Counted from the first letter of the stretch, positions 28,301 through 38,689 are shown. The stretch: DNA of 64,000 bases from Porphyridium purpureum (GCA_008690995.1 VRMN01000002.1:2294001-2358000); one strand, 5' to 3'. The notes: a model not told the origin generated them from the letters alone. A program made the numbers and translations.

Positions 28301-29670
28301 AATGAATTTGCTGCGCCAAGAACTCTTTCGGTAAGGGATTAGACAGAGCCTGAGCGGCCGCGGAATGCCAGACGCTCGGTATTTAAATATCTTGTGCAGT
28401 GCGTATTGTGGAAATGACAGCCCTGCTAAGGCGTAGCAAAAGTTACCGTCGTACAGAAACTGCCCGATAACAGCCGGACCCTTATAGTAACTGGTCATCG
28501 CAGTTACTCAAAGGGTGCGTTGCTATAAAGTATAAAAGCTCGGCCGCCTTGCAGCGGGCAAGCTGTTCAGATAAATGAAAGGTTCAGGGCTTTCGAGACA
28601 ATTAATTATTTGTGTTTTGGTCGGCAGCTCAAAGCCAAATTCGCTGTCGCCTCCCCATACACGACAGTTGTGGGGAGCAGAAGAACAAGGGAACTTCTTC
28701 GTCAAAAATGAGTCGGTGGCATAGAATAAGAGTGTTTGCACACGCGCGAGAGTCCAGTACCACGACGATTCGGTGCATTGTTGGGGACCCGTAAGTGGGC
28801 AGAAGAAACAAAAGAAAACATTGCCTCTCCAAGCCGGTTAGAAATTTGCGAATCGCTGTCCAAGTCGGACACACTTCCGTGCGCGGACTCTTGAGCTTTT
28901 CTCGCCAAAAAACTTTCTCTGTACTCATCAACTAAACCCTGACTGTCTACATATTTCAATCTGATCGCGTGAAGCGCGTGCGCCTTTGAATACCCGAAGA
29001 TCTGCGTCAAACTCACGCGAAGATTTCCTCCCGGTCGCGGCCGCTGCGAATTCGTCGCAATTGCGCAGCCTATTATTCGCAGCCTCCTATTACGCAATAT
29101 TCATCAATTTCCAGGTTTCTGCGATTCTCGCTTCCTTCACGGCATACGCTGAGATTCTTCGTCATTCCTGCGACTTCATCTGCGTCACTCTGCCACTTTT
29201 TTTGGGTGCGATGACTCATCCGTGGGACTCACCTCATATCCAAAGCTTTCTGACATGTTTTTACGCCAGCGCAGCATGCTGACTTGCTCCTGCTCCGCCG
29301 AGGCGACGGCCGCATCGTGTCCACGTACGCCTCATCTCTGAAGGCCTCGTGTACACGACTTGACAGCGATTCCACGCCACAGCGTCTGCTCCTCCGCATC
29401 GTTCCCTTCTTGCCTCAGGGAGGCCTTCAGCGTTTCTCCTCTGCAGCACAGACGTCCGCTGTCTTTCCTCCGCTTCAGTCCCGCTCTCTCCCCAGCGCCG
29501 CCATCCAATTCTTACCCGCCAACCAGTCGCTCAGCCTTTCCACAGGCTGTACTCACGCGGTGTCCCCGCGCGCTCAGAAAGGTGAACGATATCTCCGGAG
29601 CGGCGTCGGTTGCGTTCCACAAGGTGGGTGTGCTGCCGGTGGACGCGTCGCGTGGATCAGAGCGGGCGCC
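25365..29670 (-). other. 4.3 kb stretch with minus-strand exon-like pieces, structure unresolved
   Basis: No long open frame, but many short minus-strand stretches look coding. Around 27646-27400 a frame starts MDAPGGVESAGARRKHV. Near 28060-27840 there is SARWLSATRFLISTKPS and then AFIGFTRHIASEEAV. One good splice can be proposed: the frame reading RSTEDNYKLEDELGMVDHRL and RSTNEAVV ends at 26251, a GTACCG...CTCACAG intron spans 26250-26166 (85 nt), and the next piece reads DDDHAKDAGSNIALW and then FQPEMKGTNVYSLDKISL. Other pieces change frame without an intron-like junction (near 26883 and 26740). A multi-exon gene with acidic and basic stretches, possibly a regulatory protein, or a decaying gene. 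I do not recognise a domain. The 29098-29670 part shows no clear piece. Confidence 0.35.
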
Positions 29671-32600
29671 ATGGCATTGTTCTTTGCACCAGCGCCAACG
29701 CTCGGTGGGCTTGGTCGTTCGGGATGGCGTGACGCAGCTGCGCCGGCGGCGCCTTTGTGCGGAAGCAGCCAATGGGTCCAGCGTGCGTGTCCCTGGGCGC
29801 GATCGCCAGTAGCCTCCACGCTTGCGCGCCAATGCGGCGGCGCGCGCTCCATTGTGCTCGCCTCGGCTGCTGCGGATGCGGCGGCGGCAGCGGCGGTTTC
29901 GTCTGCGGACGCGTCGGGCTCAACTGTGCCCCGCGCGTTTACCGATGAGCACGCGTGGCGCGAACTGCGCGCGCTGCTCACGCCCGGTGTGCTAGCGCGT
30001 ATTAACAAGCCCGCACGATATCTTGGGAATGAGTTTGGCGCTGTGCACAAGCCATGGGATGGCTCAGACGTGCGCTTTTGTCTGGCTTATCCAGAGTTGT
30101 ACGAGGTGGGCATGTCAAACACCGGTCACGTGATTCTGTACAGTTGCGTGAATGATGTACCTGGCCTGCTGTGTGACCGTTCATACCTGCCGGGTGCAGA
30201 CATGGCCGCTGCTCTCAAGGAACAGGGTAAAGAGCTTTTCGCAGTGGAGTCCAAACGACCATTGCGGGATTTCGATCTCCTGGCTATCCCTGTGCACTAC
30301 GAAATGGGCGCGACAAACTGTCTGGAATTGCTGCACCTGGCTGGCATTCCATTTGGCTGGCGCGAGCGTGACGCGGCGGAAAGCAATGGCGTGGAAGGGC
30401 TACTTTACCCTCTGGTCTTTGCCGGCGGCCAGACGATCACGGGCAACCCGGAACCCTTTGCGGACTTTTTCGACTTTTTTTCGCTCGGTGATGGCGAGGA
30501 GACGCTCCCTGAAGTGGGCCGCGTGGTGCAAGCCGAGCTCAAGCGCGATCCTACAGCGTCGCGAGAGACGCTGCTGCTGGCTTTGGCGCAGCGAGTACCA
30601 GGAGTGTACGTGCCGCGATTCTATGCGCCGGCGCCAGACGGCTCTGGTGCTGTGCGTCCGTTGCGTGACGATGTGCCCGCACGCCCGCAACGCCAAACCT
30701 GTGCTCCACAACCAGAGCGCGCCCTCGCCCTTGTGCCGTACATTGAAACCGTGCATGACCGTCACACGGTCGAGATTCGGCGCGGCTGCACGCGCGGCTG
30801 CCGCTTCTGCGCACCGGGTATGATCAATCGCCCGGCGCGCGACGTGGAACCGGAGGCTGTTCGCAACGCCGTGGTTGCTGGCGTGACGCAAGCTGGATAT
30901 CGCGAATTCTCCTTGCTTTCGCTGTCATGCTCCGATTGGCTGTCACTGCCGAGCGTCGGCGTGAGTCTAAAGAATGAGCTGGCGCAGCACCACGTTACGC
31001 TGTCGCTGCCTTCGCAGCGCGTGGACCGCTTCGACGAAAACATTGCCCTCATCATGTCGAATGGACAACGCAAGTCGGGCATGACGTTTGCACCGGAGGC
31101 CGGCACGCAGCGCATGCGCGACGTGATAAATAAGGGACTCACGAATGAGGACTTGCTGCGCGGCGTGCGGACGGCGTATGCCCAGGGGTGGAGTCAGGTG
31201 AAGCTGTATTTCATGGTCGGGTTGCCTGGCGAGACCGACGAGGACGTCATTGGGATCGCAGACACCATCAAGTGGCTGCAGCGCGAGTGCAAAGAAAAGG
31301 GCCGCCCGCGGCTTGCGCTCAACGTAACTATTTCCAACTTTACGCCCAAAGCGCAAACTCCGTTCCAGTGGCATAGCGTGTCGACACGCGAATTTCAGCG
31401 CAAGCATGCCATGATCAAGTCAGCCATTCGTGGCTCTGCGCGAGACGTCAAGCTCAATTTCACGGACGTGCGAATCTCGTGCATGGAAGACTTTGTCGGG
31501 CGTGGCGACAGACGCTTGGGTGCTGTGATTCGCGCGGCATGGGAGCAAGGTGCGAGCATGGATGACTGGTGGATGAATGTGGGCAACGCATTCGAGAGCT
31601 GGAAGCGCGCCATTGAAGCGGCTGGTCTGAGCTGGAACTTCCGCAAGGCCGAGGCCGGTGAGTGGAATGTGATGGACACGCAACGGGAGGCCGTGCGTGG
31701 CGCGCGTGGATGGTTTGATGAGGCACGCAACAAGCAGCTCGACCGCAGCACGCTGCTGCCCAAGAATACGCACGTGGACCAGAATGACGTGTCTTCCATG
31801 TCTCCGCTGGACAGGCCTTTGCCGTGGGACCACATTGACTGCGGATTGGATAAGGGATGGCTACGGGACGAACTGATGCATGCACTTGACGCAGCTTTGA
31901 CACCCGATTGCTCATTTGATGTTTGCTCGCAGTGCGGCGTATGCGGTGACGAACTTGGTAACAATGTTGTCATTGAACCACCGAATGAAATTCCGCCACT
32001 GCGCACAAAGGCAACCGTGGACGGTATTGTGGAAGAATTTGTGCCAGCCCAAAAGGTTCGCATCCTGTACGCGAAGACGGGGCCCATGACCATGATTTCA
32101 AACTTGGACCTGTGGCGGCTGATGGATCGGGCTACGCTACGAGCGCAAATTCCTCTGGGATACAGCAACCAGATTCACCCGCACCCGAAGATCGCCAATG
32201 CGTATGCTCTTCCACTTGGCATGAGCAGTGAGGCAGAACTCATGGACTTTGAGCTCAGCGAGCGTATGGACGTCTCACAGTTTCGAACTGCACTCGCTGC
32301 GCAGCTTCCGGAAGGTCTCGATATTCTCGACTGTCGTGAGGTCGAGGCACGCGGTAAGAAAGTGACGCTTGCGTCACTCTTGCAGCACGCCGAGTACGTG
32401 GTGTGCTTGGAGGCGACTTCTGACCCTCTGGACTGGGCCGCTGCAGTTGTGCAGGTGGAGGCTCTCGAAGAGTGCTTTGTGAAGCGCAAGACCAAGCGTG
32501 GAAAGATCGAGGACGTGAATGTTCGCCCGCGGCTGGTTGAGTTGGCACTTGCCACTCCGCAACAGGCACTCCCCGTGCGGCTCCATGTCGAAGAAGAGTA

Positions 32601-32790
32601 CGAGGATGCAATGGACGGAACAACAGCGCGGTTGGCATACGTGCGTTATGTAGGGCTCAGCAATAATGATGGGCAGCTGTCAGCCGAGCAACTTGCGATG
32701 TTGTTCCGAGTTGCCACTGGCCGCGAGGATATCGAATTACGGCATGCTCATCGTACGCGGCTTCTCCGACAGGGCGGTGACTGGGCATGA
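29671..32790 (+). CDS. Radical-SAM / DUF2344 fusion protein, probably plastid-targeted
   Basis: 1039 residues from ATG 29671. The leader MALFFAPAPTLGGLGR, then Ala/Ser/Arg-rich sequence to about residue 85, fits a red-algal plastid transit peptide. The first domain has a B12-binding-like fold ahead of a radical-SAM core, whose CTRGCRFC cluster (CX3CX2C) is near residue 373 and is followed by FAPEAGTQRMRDVINKGL and LPGETDEDV. A linker with CSQCGVCG leads into a C-terminal DUF2344 domain (VRILYAKTGPMTMISNLDLW). The two-part fusion matches the TIGR03960/TIGR03936 families, common in cyanobacteria and firmicutes and of undefined function. No early stop or gap. Enzymatic class is firm; substrate is unknown. 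The frame is open further upstream but without an ATG. Confidence 0.9.
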   Translation: MALFFAPAPTLGGLGRSGWRDAAAPAAPLCGSSQWVQRACPWARSPVASTLARQCGGARSIVLASAAADAAAAAAVSSADASGSTVPRAFTDEHAWRELRALLTPGVLARINKPARYLGNEFGAVHKPWDGSDVRFCLAYPELYEVGMSNTGHVILYSCVNDVPGLLCDRSYLPGADMAAALKEQGKELFAVESKRPLRDFDLLAIPVHYEMGATNCLELLHLAGIPFGWRERDAAESNGVEGLLYPLVFAGGQTITGNPEPFADFFDFFSLGDGEETLPEVGRVVQAELKRDPTASRETLLLALAQRVPGVYVPRFYAPAPDGSGAVRPLRDDVPARPQRQTCAPQPERALALVPYIETVHDRHTVEIRRGCTRGCRFCAPGMINRPARDVEPEAVRNAVVAGVTQAGYREFSLLSLSCSDWLSLPSVGVSLKNELAQHHVTLSLPSQRVDRFDENIALIMSNGQRKSGMTFAPEAGTQRMRDVINKGLTNEDLLRGVRTAYAQGWSQVKLYFMVGLPGETDEDVIGIADTIKWLQRECKEKGRPRLALNVTISNFTPKAQTPFQWHSVSTREFQRKHAMIKSAIRGSARDVKLNFTDVRISCMEDFVGRGDRRLGAVIRAAWEQGASMDDWWMNVGNAFESWKRAIEAAGLSWNFRKAEAGEWNVMDTQREAVRGARGWFDEARNKQLDRSTLLPKNTHVDQNDVSSMSPLDRPLPWDHIDCGLDKGWLRDELMHALDAALTPDCSFDVCSQCGVCGDELGNNVVIEPPNEIPPLRTKATVDGIVEEFVPAQKVRILYAKTGPMTMISNLDLWRLMDRATLRAQIPLGYSNQIHPHPKIANAYALPLGMSSEAELMDFELSERMDVSQFRTALAAQLPEGLDILDCREVEARGKKVTLASLLQHAEYVVCLEATSDPLDWAAAVVQVEALEECFVKRKTKRGKIEDVNVRPRLVELALATPQQALPVRLHVEEEYEDAMDGTTARLAYVRYVGLSNNDGQLSAEQLAMLFRVATGREDIELRHAHRTRLLRQGGDWA

Positions 32791-32860
32791 GTTGCCTATT
32801 CTATGGTCTCCTCTTTCGTTTGGCTTTCTTTTTTTTTCCGTCTTGGTTCATTATCGCTTT

Positions 32861-33838
32861 CTAAAAGATAAGCTGCAACTGCTTTGCGAGCACAAGCGGT
32901 GCAGCGCTGCGGTAGCGCATGCAGATAATTTCGTTCGTGCTCATTCGCAGCTCTTGTATTTCTTCTCTTCCACCGGCATCATTATTCAGGCGCAGCACGC
33001 CCCCCGGCGGCGGCTCCAGCACGCGGCAAAAGACATACGCGTCAATGTGTGGCGGCGCAATCATGGCCACCGTGTCGTCCTTGTCATCGAGTGCTCGGAG
33101 TCGTTCAGGCAAAAGCTGCAGAAATGAAGACGTCAGATGCTGCTCGAGAAGCGTAAGATAGCTCGTGGCAAAGTCGCGTTCCGGCTCTGATAGTCGTGTC
33201 GCAAGCGTGTGAGCGCCCGCCGAGCTTAGCAGAAACGGTGCGGTGCGCTCAATCTTGCGAAGCCGCACTCGGTGGTACGCGCGCAACACATAGCGCAGCC
33301 GCTCCAGTTCAGTGCGCCGCAGTAATCGTGACAATTGCGCAAAGGACACGGCCTCGGCGTCACGCTGACCGGCACCATCTGTTTCGTGTAGCTCGTCATC
33401 CAGCAACTGTTCCTGGTACTCGAGAAGCTCGTGCATATCGTGCGTCACGTCCGTGGCAAAGGGTAGCAGCTCGGGCGCGTACTGTTCGTTCCACAGCGCT
33501 CGGTAAAGAGACGCAATGTCTTCGCATGCTTCGTCAGGCTGGAAGACCGCGTCTTGTGTCAGAAGTGAATAGTTCGACGAATATGGCGCGTCCTTCTCGT
33601 CAGCACCAGCTCGTACGCCGTGACCATTGTCGTTTGTATACGGATACGTCCCAGAGTTCGGCCTAGTTGCGTCCAAAAAATCACCCGGGCGGCCGTGGAA
33701 CTGGGGCACATCAATTTCATTCTGGCCCTGGCGACGGCGGTTCCGCTGCTCAGCCTGGCGCACTCGCGCGAAGTCCTGGTCGCCGCTGAGCAAGTCGTCT
33801 AGCACTGAGCGCCGTGGCGCCCCGCTTCCTTCGTCCAT
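32861..33838 (-). CDS. SLD5: GINS complex subunit SLD5
   Basis: GINS joins MCM2-7 and CDC45 to form the replicative CMG helicase. 325 residues from ATG 33838. After a disordered, acidic/basic N-terminal extension of about 100 residues, the GINS helical A domain follows: LYRALWNEQYAPELLPF, MHELLEYQEQLLDD, then ELERLRYVLRAYHRVRLRKI, the most conserved SLD5 signature, and FATSYLTLLEQHL. The C-terminal beta B domain has PHIDAYVFCRVLE and ends with IICMRYRSAAPLVLAKQLQL, the typical SLD5 finish. It is longer than human SLD5 (223) because of the extension. It ends 70 bp after the radical-SAM stop, on the opposite strand. Confidence 0.93.
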   Translation of the reverse strand: MDEGSGAPRRSVLDDLLSGDQDFARVRQAEQRNRRRQGQNEIDVPQFHGRPGDFLDATRPNSGTYPYTNDNGHGVRAGADEKDAPYSSNYSLLTQDAVFQPDEACEDIASLYRALWNEQYAPELLPFATDVTHDMHELLEYQEQLLDDELHETDGAGQRDAEAVSFAQLSRLLRRTELERLRYVLRAYHRVRLRKIERTAPFLLSSAGAHTLATRLSEPERDFATSYLTLLEQHLTSSFLQLLPERLRALDDKDDTVAMIAPPHIDAYVFCRVLEPPPGGVLRLNNDAGGREEIQELRMSTNEIICMRYRSAAPLVLAKQLQLIF

Positions 33839-34200
33839 GTTGCACCACTCACACCTTCTCTGAGTTTTCGAAACCGTTGCTTGAACAATGCACTGGCACC
33901 TTATCGATCACGCTGGTTTCTTTTGGCAAGCCGACAGGCAGAACTTGGCAAAGGTTAAAAAAAAAGCCCGCGTCTGCATGCATTGACGTCGCACGCGCCA
34001 CCGGTGCCCCTTCGCGACGCTAGGAGTGCGGGCCAGCCAGCGCACGAGCGAAGCAGAGCAAATGAGAAGCAACGTTGCTGCGCCTGCCGCAACCGAGGCC
34101 GACCGAGCTCAACCCACTAGACGCGGCTGGTGCGTGTGTTTTTGGCGCGAAGGCGCACGCGCTCTGGGATCGATCGCACAAGGCCGTGAGGCACAACAAA

Positions 34201-34227
34201 GTACAGTGTGTACAGTGTGTACAGTGC
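34201..34227. repeat. Three tandem 9-bp GTACAGTGT units
   Basis: GTACAGTG occurs at 34201, 34210 and 34219 with a 9-bp period, and a related GTACAGC at about 34242. This lies in the 573-bp gap 33839-34411 between the SLD5 start and the end of the HAD-domain gene, about 360 bp upstream of SLD5. No gene is visible in the gap. The word matches the motif seen near other starts. Confidence 0.6.
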
Positions 34228-34411
34228 GAGCACAGGGCAAAGTACAGCCGTGGCATGATTCAGGGGTTTGGAAGTTTATTGCAGTGCCGGCTGTGAAGAA
34301 GGCGCGGTTGGTTGCCCACGGAGCGCGCACGCGGGGCAATGACAACGAGCCTGGTCCGCTGGTGTCATGTTGCTAGTGATACAGCCGCCAGACAGCCAAG
34401 TGGCGTTGCAG

Positions 34412-37400
34412 CTAGTCCTCAAACTCAATGCTCACATCCACCGACCCGCGGTGCAAAATGAGAGGCCGCATGTTGACGAGCAGAAATTTCAGCTCGTTCG
34501 CAAGCTGGTCCAGATTTGGGTAGTCCAGAAGCTTGACGACTTTGATGTCCGAGTTGGGCACTTTTCGACAGGCAACATGACCGGCAAACAGATCCGACAT
34601 GCTGTCGCCCAGTACGATGATGTTCATGTGTCGCTTCTTGTCATCGTGCTTGCGCATCTCTTCCAAAAAGGCCTCCACCTTCCAGCGCGTGGGCGAGTCT
34701 GGGAAGCGCTGCACAAACTTGCGCCGCGCGCTCACGAACGGAATGCGGTGCATCTCAAGATAATGCTTGAGGTTCGGCATAAACTTGGTGAGACTCAGAT
34801 TCAGCCACGCGGACGTCGAGTTGGTGATAAGCAGCACGACGCCAAAGCGCGCGGCCTCATCAAACAACCGGATCGCTAGGCGCTCAATGTCGAGAAGCCG
34901 CCGCTTCAGCGTACCGGACAACTGCTGTAGGTCAGCGCCCGGATTGCCAACAACCACGCCGGCGTTCTTCAGATACGAGGACGGTAGCAGAGTGTCGTCC
35001 CAGTCGAAGAATGTAATTGTTTCTCCTGAGTAAGGGGAGCGCACTGCGGTGGGTAGTCGCTGTAGCAGTTCGCTGCTGCTACCGTCAGCACCACTACGGC
35101 CCACGTCTACACTCCCGCGCGACCCGCTCCCGCCGCTGCTATTACTGCGTTGTGTCGCCATCAAAGTACCTGCCGTTGTTGACCCAGACAAGGCCGTTAC
35201 CGGTGTGCCATCCTGCTCTTGTTGAAGTTGCTGCTGCTGCTTCCGTATACGCTCCTTTTCGCGCTGCCGCTCTTCGAGTGCATCCAACGCGGTTGTCGAC
35301 TGGCTCGCCATGGTCGAGCGCGTCTGACGCAGCCTATCTGTATTCAGCTTGTCGCGCGAGCCTCGTAATGGTGGGGTGTGGTCGTCCACCGTAACACTCA
35401 CCGGCAGACGGAGCATGTCCGACGAAAAGTTGATGTGATGAGGACGCGCCACAGGAGATGATGAGGCCGTCCTCACCACAAGTGGTGTAGACGATGATGA
35501 AGTCGAGGCCGTGGCCGCAGCAGCGGCAGATGACGCGGGGACCCTCACGCCACATGGAGGTGTTGTCAATCCGGTTTCGGCCGTACCTCGGGCCGGGAGC
35601 TGGAAGTCGGTCTGCATCTCACCAGCGTCACTTTTGCGTGCCCTTGACGACGGGCTTTTGGACTTTCCAGCTGAGCCAGGCACATGCAGGACATCACTGG
35701 ACTCCAGACGTGCAAGAAACGAACTACTGTCAGTGCAGCAGCCGATCTGACGGCATGACGCTGAGCTCTGATCATCTGACCTCACCCGCTGGAGCGAAGA
35801 AGTCAGTCCTGCTGGCGACCGCGCTGACTTTGCGCGCTTGAGCGTTCGGAGGGAAGAGTCTGAGCGCGGATGGGCCATGGACTCGATTTGATCCGGTCGT
35901 GCTCCAACCTCATCATCCTCATCTTCATCATCGCCGAGAAAGTGGTCAAGCGGCTCGTGCGGATACGAAATCAGTCGATGAGCACGCGCGTCTGGGGCGT
36001 TGTTGCGCAGACGCACATTCTTGGCCTGGTGGCGGTCCAGTTCAGCGAGCACATGGTCACGCGCCAGACCGTCTCTTTCCTGCGCTGCATGATTCTTCAG
36101 TTCGTAGATGGTTGCTGCGCTCAACACATGATCCGGAAGCACGCAAGACATGCCTTCGTGCAAAAGGCGCTCTGCGCTAGCATCTTCGTGGCACGCCTCA
36201 ATTGAAGACGTTGCCTTATGAACCGAGTCATGATCCTGATTTCTCATGCCCTGCTCACCTTGAGCACCGCCACTTGCTGGCATCTTGTCGCTCAGCGATG
36301 GATCTTGATCAGCACTGCTGCCTAAGGTCAGGTGATGGACCAACCGGCTTGCCCCACTCTGTTCCCGGAGTCCAAGGGGGCTCCTTGGGATGCTTCTATC
36401 TCCACGTCTGATGGCATCATGCGTCGGCGTCCTTGCCGAATTTTGGCACGCTAGGCTTATTCTCCGTTGTCGAACTAAAAGGTGCTGGTCTTGTGCTTGC
36501 GTTTGCGCTTGCTGATGCGGTGTTACGGACGGTTGCTGTTGGTGTGCTCTTTGCTTCCCCTGGTTTCCGACCGGCGCGGTCAAGCCGTCATCTGGCAAGG
36601 TTGCCGCAACTCCAGAACTGGAGTCTGCCGAAACGTGTGTTTTCCCAGCACTGGAACGCTTACTGCCACTTTGTGCGTTCTTCAGCGTTGTCGAGCGAGA
36701 GAGTCGGCTCTGGACTTTGCGAAAGGACTGCTCAAGCGAAAATATTTCATCTCCGTCCGTGTTGCCCCTACGCAACGGCGCGCGCACTTGCAGCACCGGA
36801 CGACCCGTCACGCGCTCAAAAATAAAGCTGTACCCCTCCATCTCAAAGTTCTTGTCCAGCCGCGGCTCGGTGTTCATTCCGGTCCTGACGCTCTCGTCAG
36901 TCACGGGAACCACATCATGTGTAACCACCGTGGTGACGCTGCTGTTCATGCTCACGAGGTTATTGACACTGGGGTCCTCGGAGACGACGGCGCGAGAGGG
37001 ATGATTTGGCTCTGTCCTAGTCGACGGTGGAATCACAGTTATCATAGCGGAAGCGTCTGCAATATCTCGAGTCGAGCGCATCCGCGCCGACACCTGTGCC
37101 GGGCGCGAGAGGGGTGTCCCTGGGAAACCAGGACTCTCTACGGATGTGACCTGTACAATCTGCAGCGGTGCATGACTTGAGTTCATTACCACGCCGCCAC
37201 CCACCTCGTCGTTTTTGACTTTTCCGGAAAAGGAGCGAGCGGCGCTCATCGCTGATATCGCTTCGGGCGTCTCTGAACGCAGCTCAGGCGCTTTGCCCGA
37301 CTGTAATGTCGAAACCATGCCCGACGCGCCTGAGCTAAAATTCAGACCTTCCCGTTCGTCATTGGTACGAGCCTCACTTGTCCATGGCTCCAAACTCTCC

Positions 37401-38167
37401 CTCGGCGTGCTTGGCACGCTCAGTTCTGAACTTTTCGCATCTTCAACGTTCTTTTTCACCACGCTTACTGCCGCCGTGAGCCGCTTCATCGGGGTTTGTG
37501 CCAGCTGTTGGGGTATTGTTGGGTGTTTTGTCGATCCATCACCGCCATCATGATGCCAAAGCCGAGATTGCGAGCGAGACAGTTCACCGTGAGAGTCTTC
37601 ATCGTGCTGTCGGGGCGGCATGGAGTAGCCCAAATCACCGCAACTACCAGCACCGCTGATTCTCACCGAATTAGGAGAGGACATGGAGTGAGCCCGGCCA
37701 CCGAAAAACATGCTTTCCCGCTCCGCGTGCGACCAGCACCAGCTTCCGCCGCGCGGTGGGCTCGAGCTCTCAAATACATGGATGACCTGCGATGCTGAAC
37801 CAGATACGGGCACTTCACACTGCTCCACCCGTACCGGTGATGAATAACTTACTGAAAGCGGACTCGAATGCGAGTCGTTACGCACGGTGTGTGTTTTCCC
37901 ATGAGCGCTAGACAGCTCCATGCCGCCGAGCGCAACTTCAAGCTGCAGCTCGTTGTCGTCGTCCTGCTCGTCCTCCTCCTCCCTTTCCTCGACCGAGAGC
38001 GCTGCCACCGCGGTCGCGTCGTGCGGTTCTGCCCTTGGCGGTGTCCGCGGCCCAGCTACGCCACCGGACGTGGGCGCGGTGGCCGGAGGCGCGCGCAACG
38101 CTGCTGCGCTCTCAGCCATGTGTAATAGTTGCACTTCTTGCGGGCTCCTAATTTGCACGAGCGGCAT
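34412..38167 (-). CDS. Large protein with C-terminal HAD-fold phosphatase-like domain
   Basis: 1251 residues from ATG 38167 (MPLVQIRSPQEVQLLHMAES); the frame is open a little further but only to a GTG. About 1000 residues are disordered, with acidic, Ser-rich and Gln-rich stretches and many SP motifs. The last ~230 residues form a HAD-like domain. Motif I is FFDWDDTLLPSSYL (two catalytic Asp), motif II LLITNSTSAW, a basic region RRKFVQRFPDSPTRWK, and motif IV IIVLGDSMSD. The DWDDTLLP form is known from algae, oomycetes and apicomplexans and differs from lipin (DIDGT), so this is not a phosphatidate phosphatase. A protein-phosphatase role is plausible but unproven. It is the longest gene here. 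Confidence 0.82.
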   Translation of the reverse strand: MPLVQIRSPQEVQLLHMAESAAALRAPPATAPTSGGVAGPRTPPRAEPHDATAVAALSVEEREEEDEQDDDNELQLEVALGGMELSSAHGKTHTVRNDSHSSPLSVSYSSPVRVEQCEVPVSGSASQVIHVFESSSPPRGGSWCWSHAERESMFFGGRAHSMSSPNSVRISGAGSCGDLGYSMPPRQHDEDSHGELSRSQSRLWHHDGGDGSTKHPTIPQQLAQTPMKRLTAAVSVVKKNVEDAKSSELSVPSTPRESLEPWTSEARTNDEREGLNFSSGASGMVSTLQSGKAPELRSETPEAISAMSAARSFSGKVKNDEVGGGVVMNSSHAPLQIVQVTSVESPGFPGTPLSRPAQVSARMRSTRDIADASAMITVIPPSTRTEPNHPSRAVVSEDPSVNNLVSMNSSVTTVVTHDVVPVTDESVRTGMNTEPRLDKNFEMEGYSFIFERVTGRPVLQVRAPLRRGNTDGDEIFSLEQSFRKVQSRLSRSTTLKNAQSGSKRSSAGKTHVSADSSSGVAATLPDDGLTAPVGNQGKQRAHQQQPSVTPHQQAQTQAQDQHLLVRQRRISLACQNSARTPTHDAIRRGDRSIPRSPLGLREQSGASRLVHHLTLGSSADQDPSLSDKMPASGGAQGEQGMRNQDHDSVHKATSSIEACHEDASAERLLHEGMSCVLPDHVLSAATIYELKNHAAQERDGLARDHVLAELDRHQAKNVRLRNNAPDARAHRLISYPHEPLDHFLGDDEDEDDEVGARPDQIESMAHPRSDSSLRTLKRAKSARSPAGLTSSLQRVRSDDQSSASCRQIGCCTDSSSFLARLESSDVLHVPGSAGKSKSPSSRARKSDAGEMQTDFQLPARGTAETGLTTPPCGVRVPASSAAAAATASTSSSSTPLVVRTASSSPVARPHHINFSSDMLRLPVSVTVDDHTPPLRGSRDKLNTDRLRQTRSTMASQSTTALDALEERQREKERIRKQQQQLQQEQDGTPVTALSGSTTAGTLMATQRSNSSGGSGSRGSVDVGRSGADGSSSELLQRLPTAVRSPYSGETITFFDWDDTLLPSSYLKNAGVVVGNPGADLQQLSGTLKRRLLDIERLAIRLFDEAARFGVVLLITNSTSAWLNLSLTKFMPNLKHYLEMHRIPFVSARRKFVQRFPDSPTRWKVEAFLEEMRKHDDKKRHMNIIVLGDSMSDLFAGHVACRKVPNSDIKVVKLLDYPNLDQLANELKFLLVNMRPLILHRGSVDVSIEFED

Positions 38168-38611
38168 CTCTAGCGCCCGCTGTGCAAGCGTTTGCCTGTC
38201 GCAGCGCCGCTTTCTCCGCACGCCCAAATGAACGGAGCGCCTTGTGCGAAGGCTTTCAAACCGGCGCTCGAGATTCCACGTCTCTTTCACCTTCGCGTCC
38301 AGCTATTCCGGCCACAACAGCGCCGAGCGCGACTACAGACGTAGGCCGCCGCTGTTGAGCACGCTAACGCAGACGCACACGCCGCTTGCCGCTCGCATCG
38401 TTGCTTCGTGCGTGCCCGCGCGCGCTCCTGCGGCAGTCCCAGAGACGCCGACGTCGTTCTGCACCAAGCGCAACTCCAATGCCCAACCTTGCCTCTTGTT
38501 TCTCCCCCCAACGTAGCCTCCTCCTCCTTGCGCCGCTGCACGAACCCACTCTCTCCCACACCCTGCTGCTGGTCCCCCTCCCTCCGACGCGCTCCCAACC
38601 GCTTCCCCGAG

Positions 38612-38689
38612 GGGTACAGCGCGTGCGCGCGTAGGGTACAGCGCGAGTGCCAGCGTCCCGCGAGAGCCAAAATCTGCCGCGCACTGTAC
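38612..38689. promoter_or_regulatory. GGTACAGYG-type motifs between divergent genes
   Basis: GGGTACAGCGCG at 38612 and 38634 (plus orientation) and CACTGTAC at 38682 (minus orientation), in the 956-bp gap between the HAD-domain gene (minus, start 38167) and the DWNN gene (plus, start 39124). The two directions of the word fit a bidirectional promoter. The gap also has GA-rich low-complexity DNA at 38764-38850 and no gene I can support. Confidence 0.4.

Noticed and set aside
34412-38167. Lipin-type phosphatidate phosphatase
   Set aside because: Motif I is DWDDTLLPS, not DIDGT, and the N-terminal lipin domain is absent; kept as generic HAD-fold.
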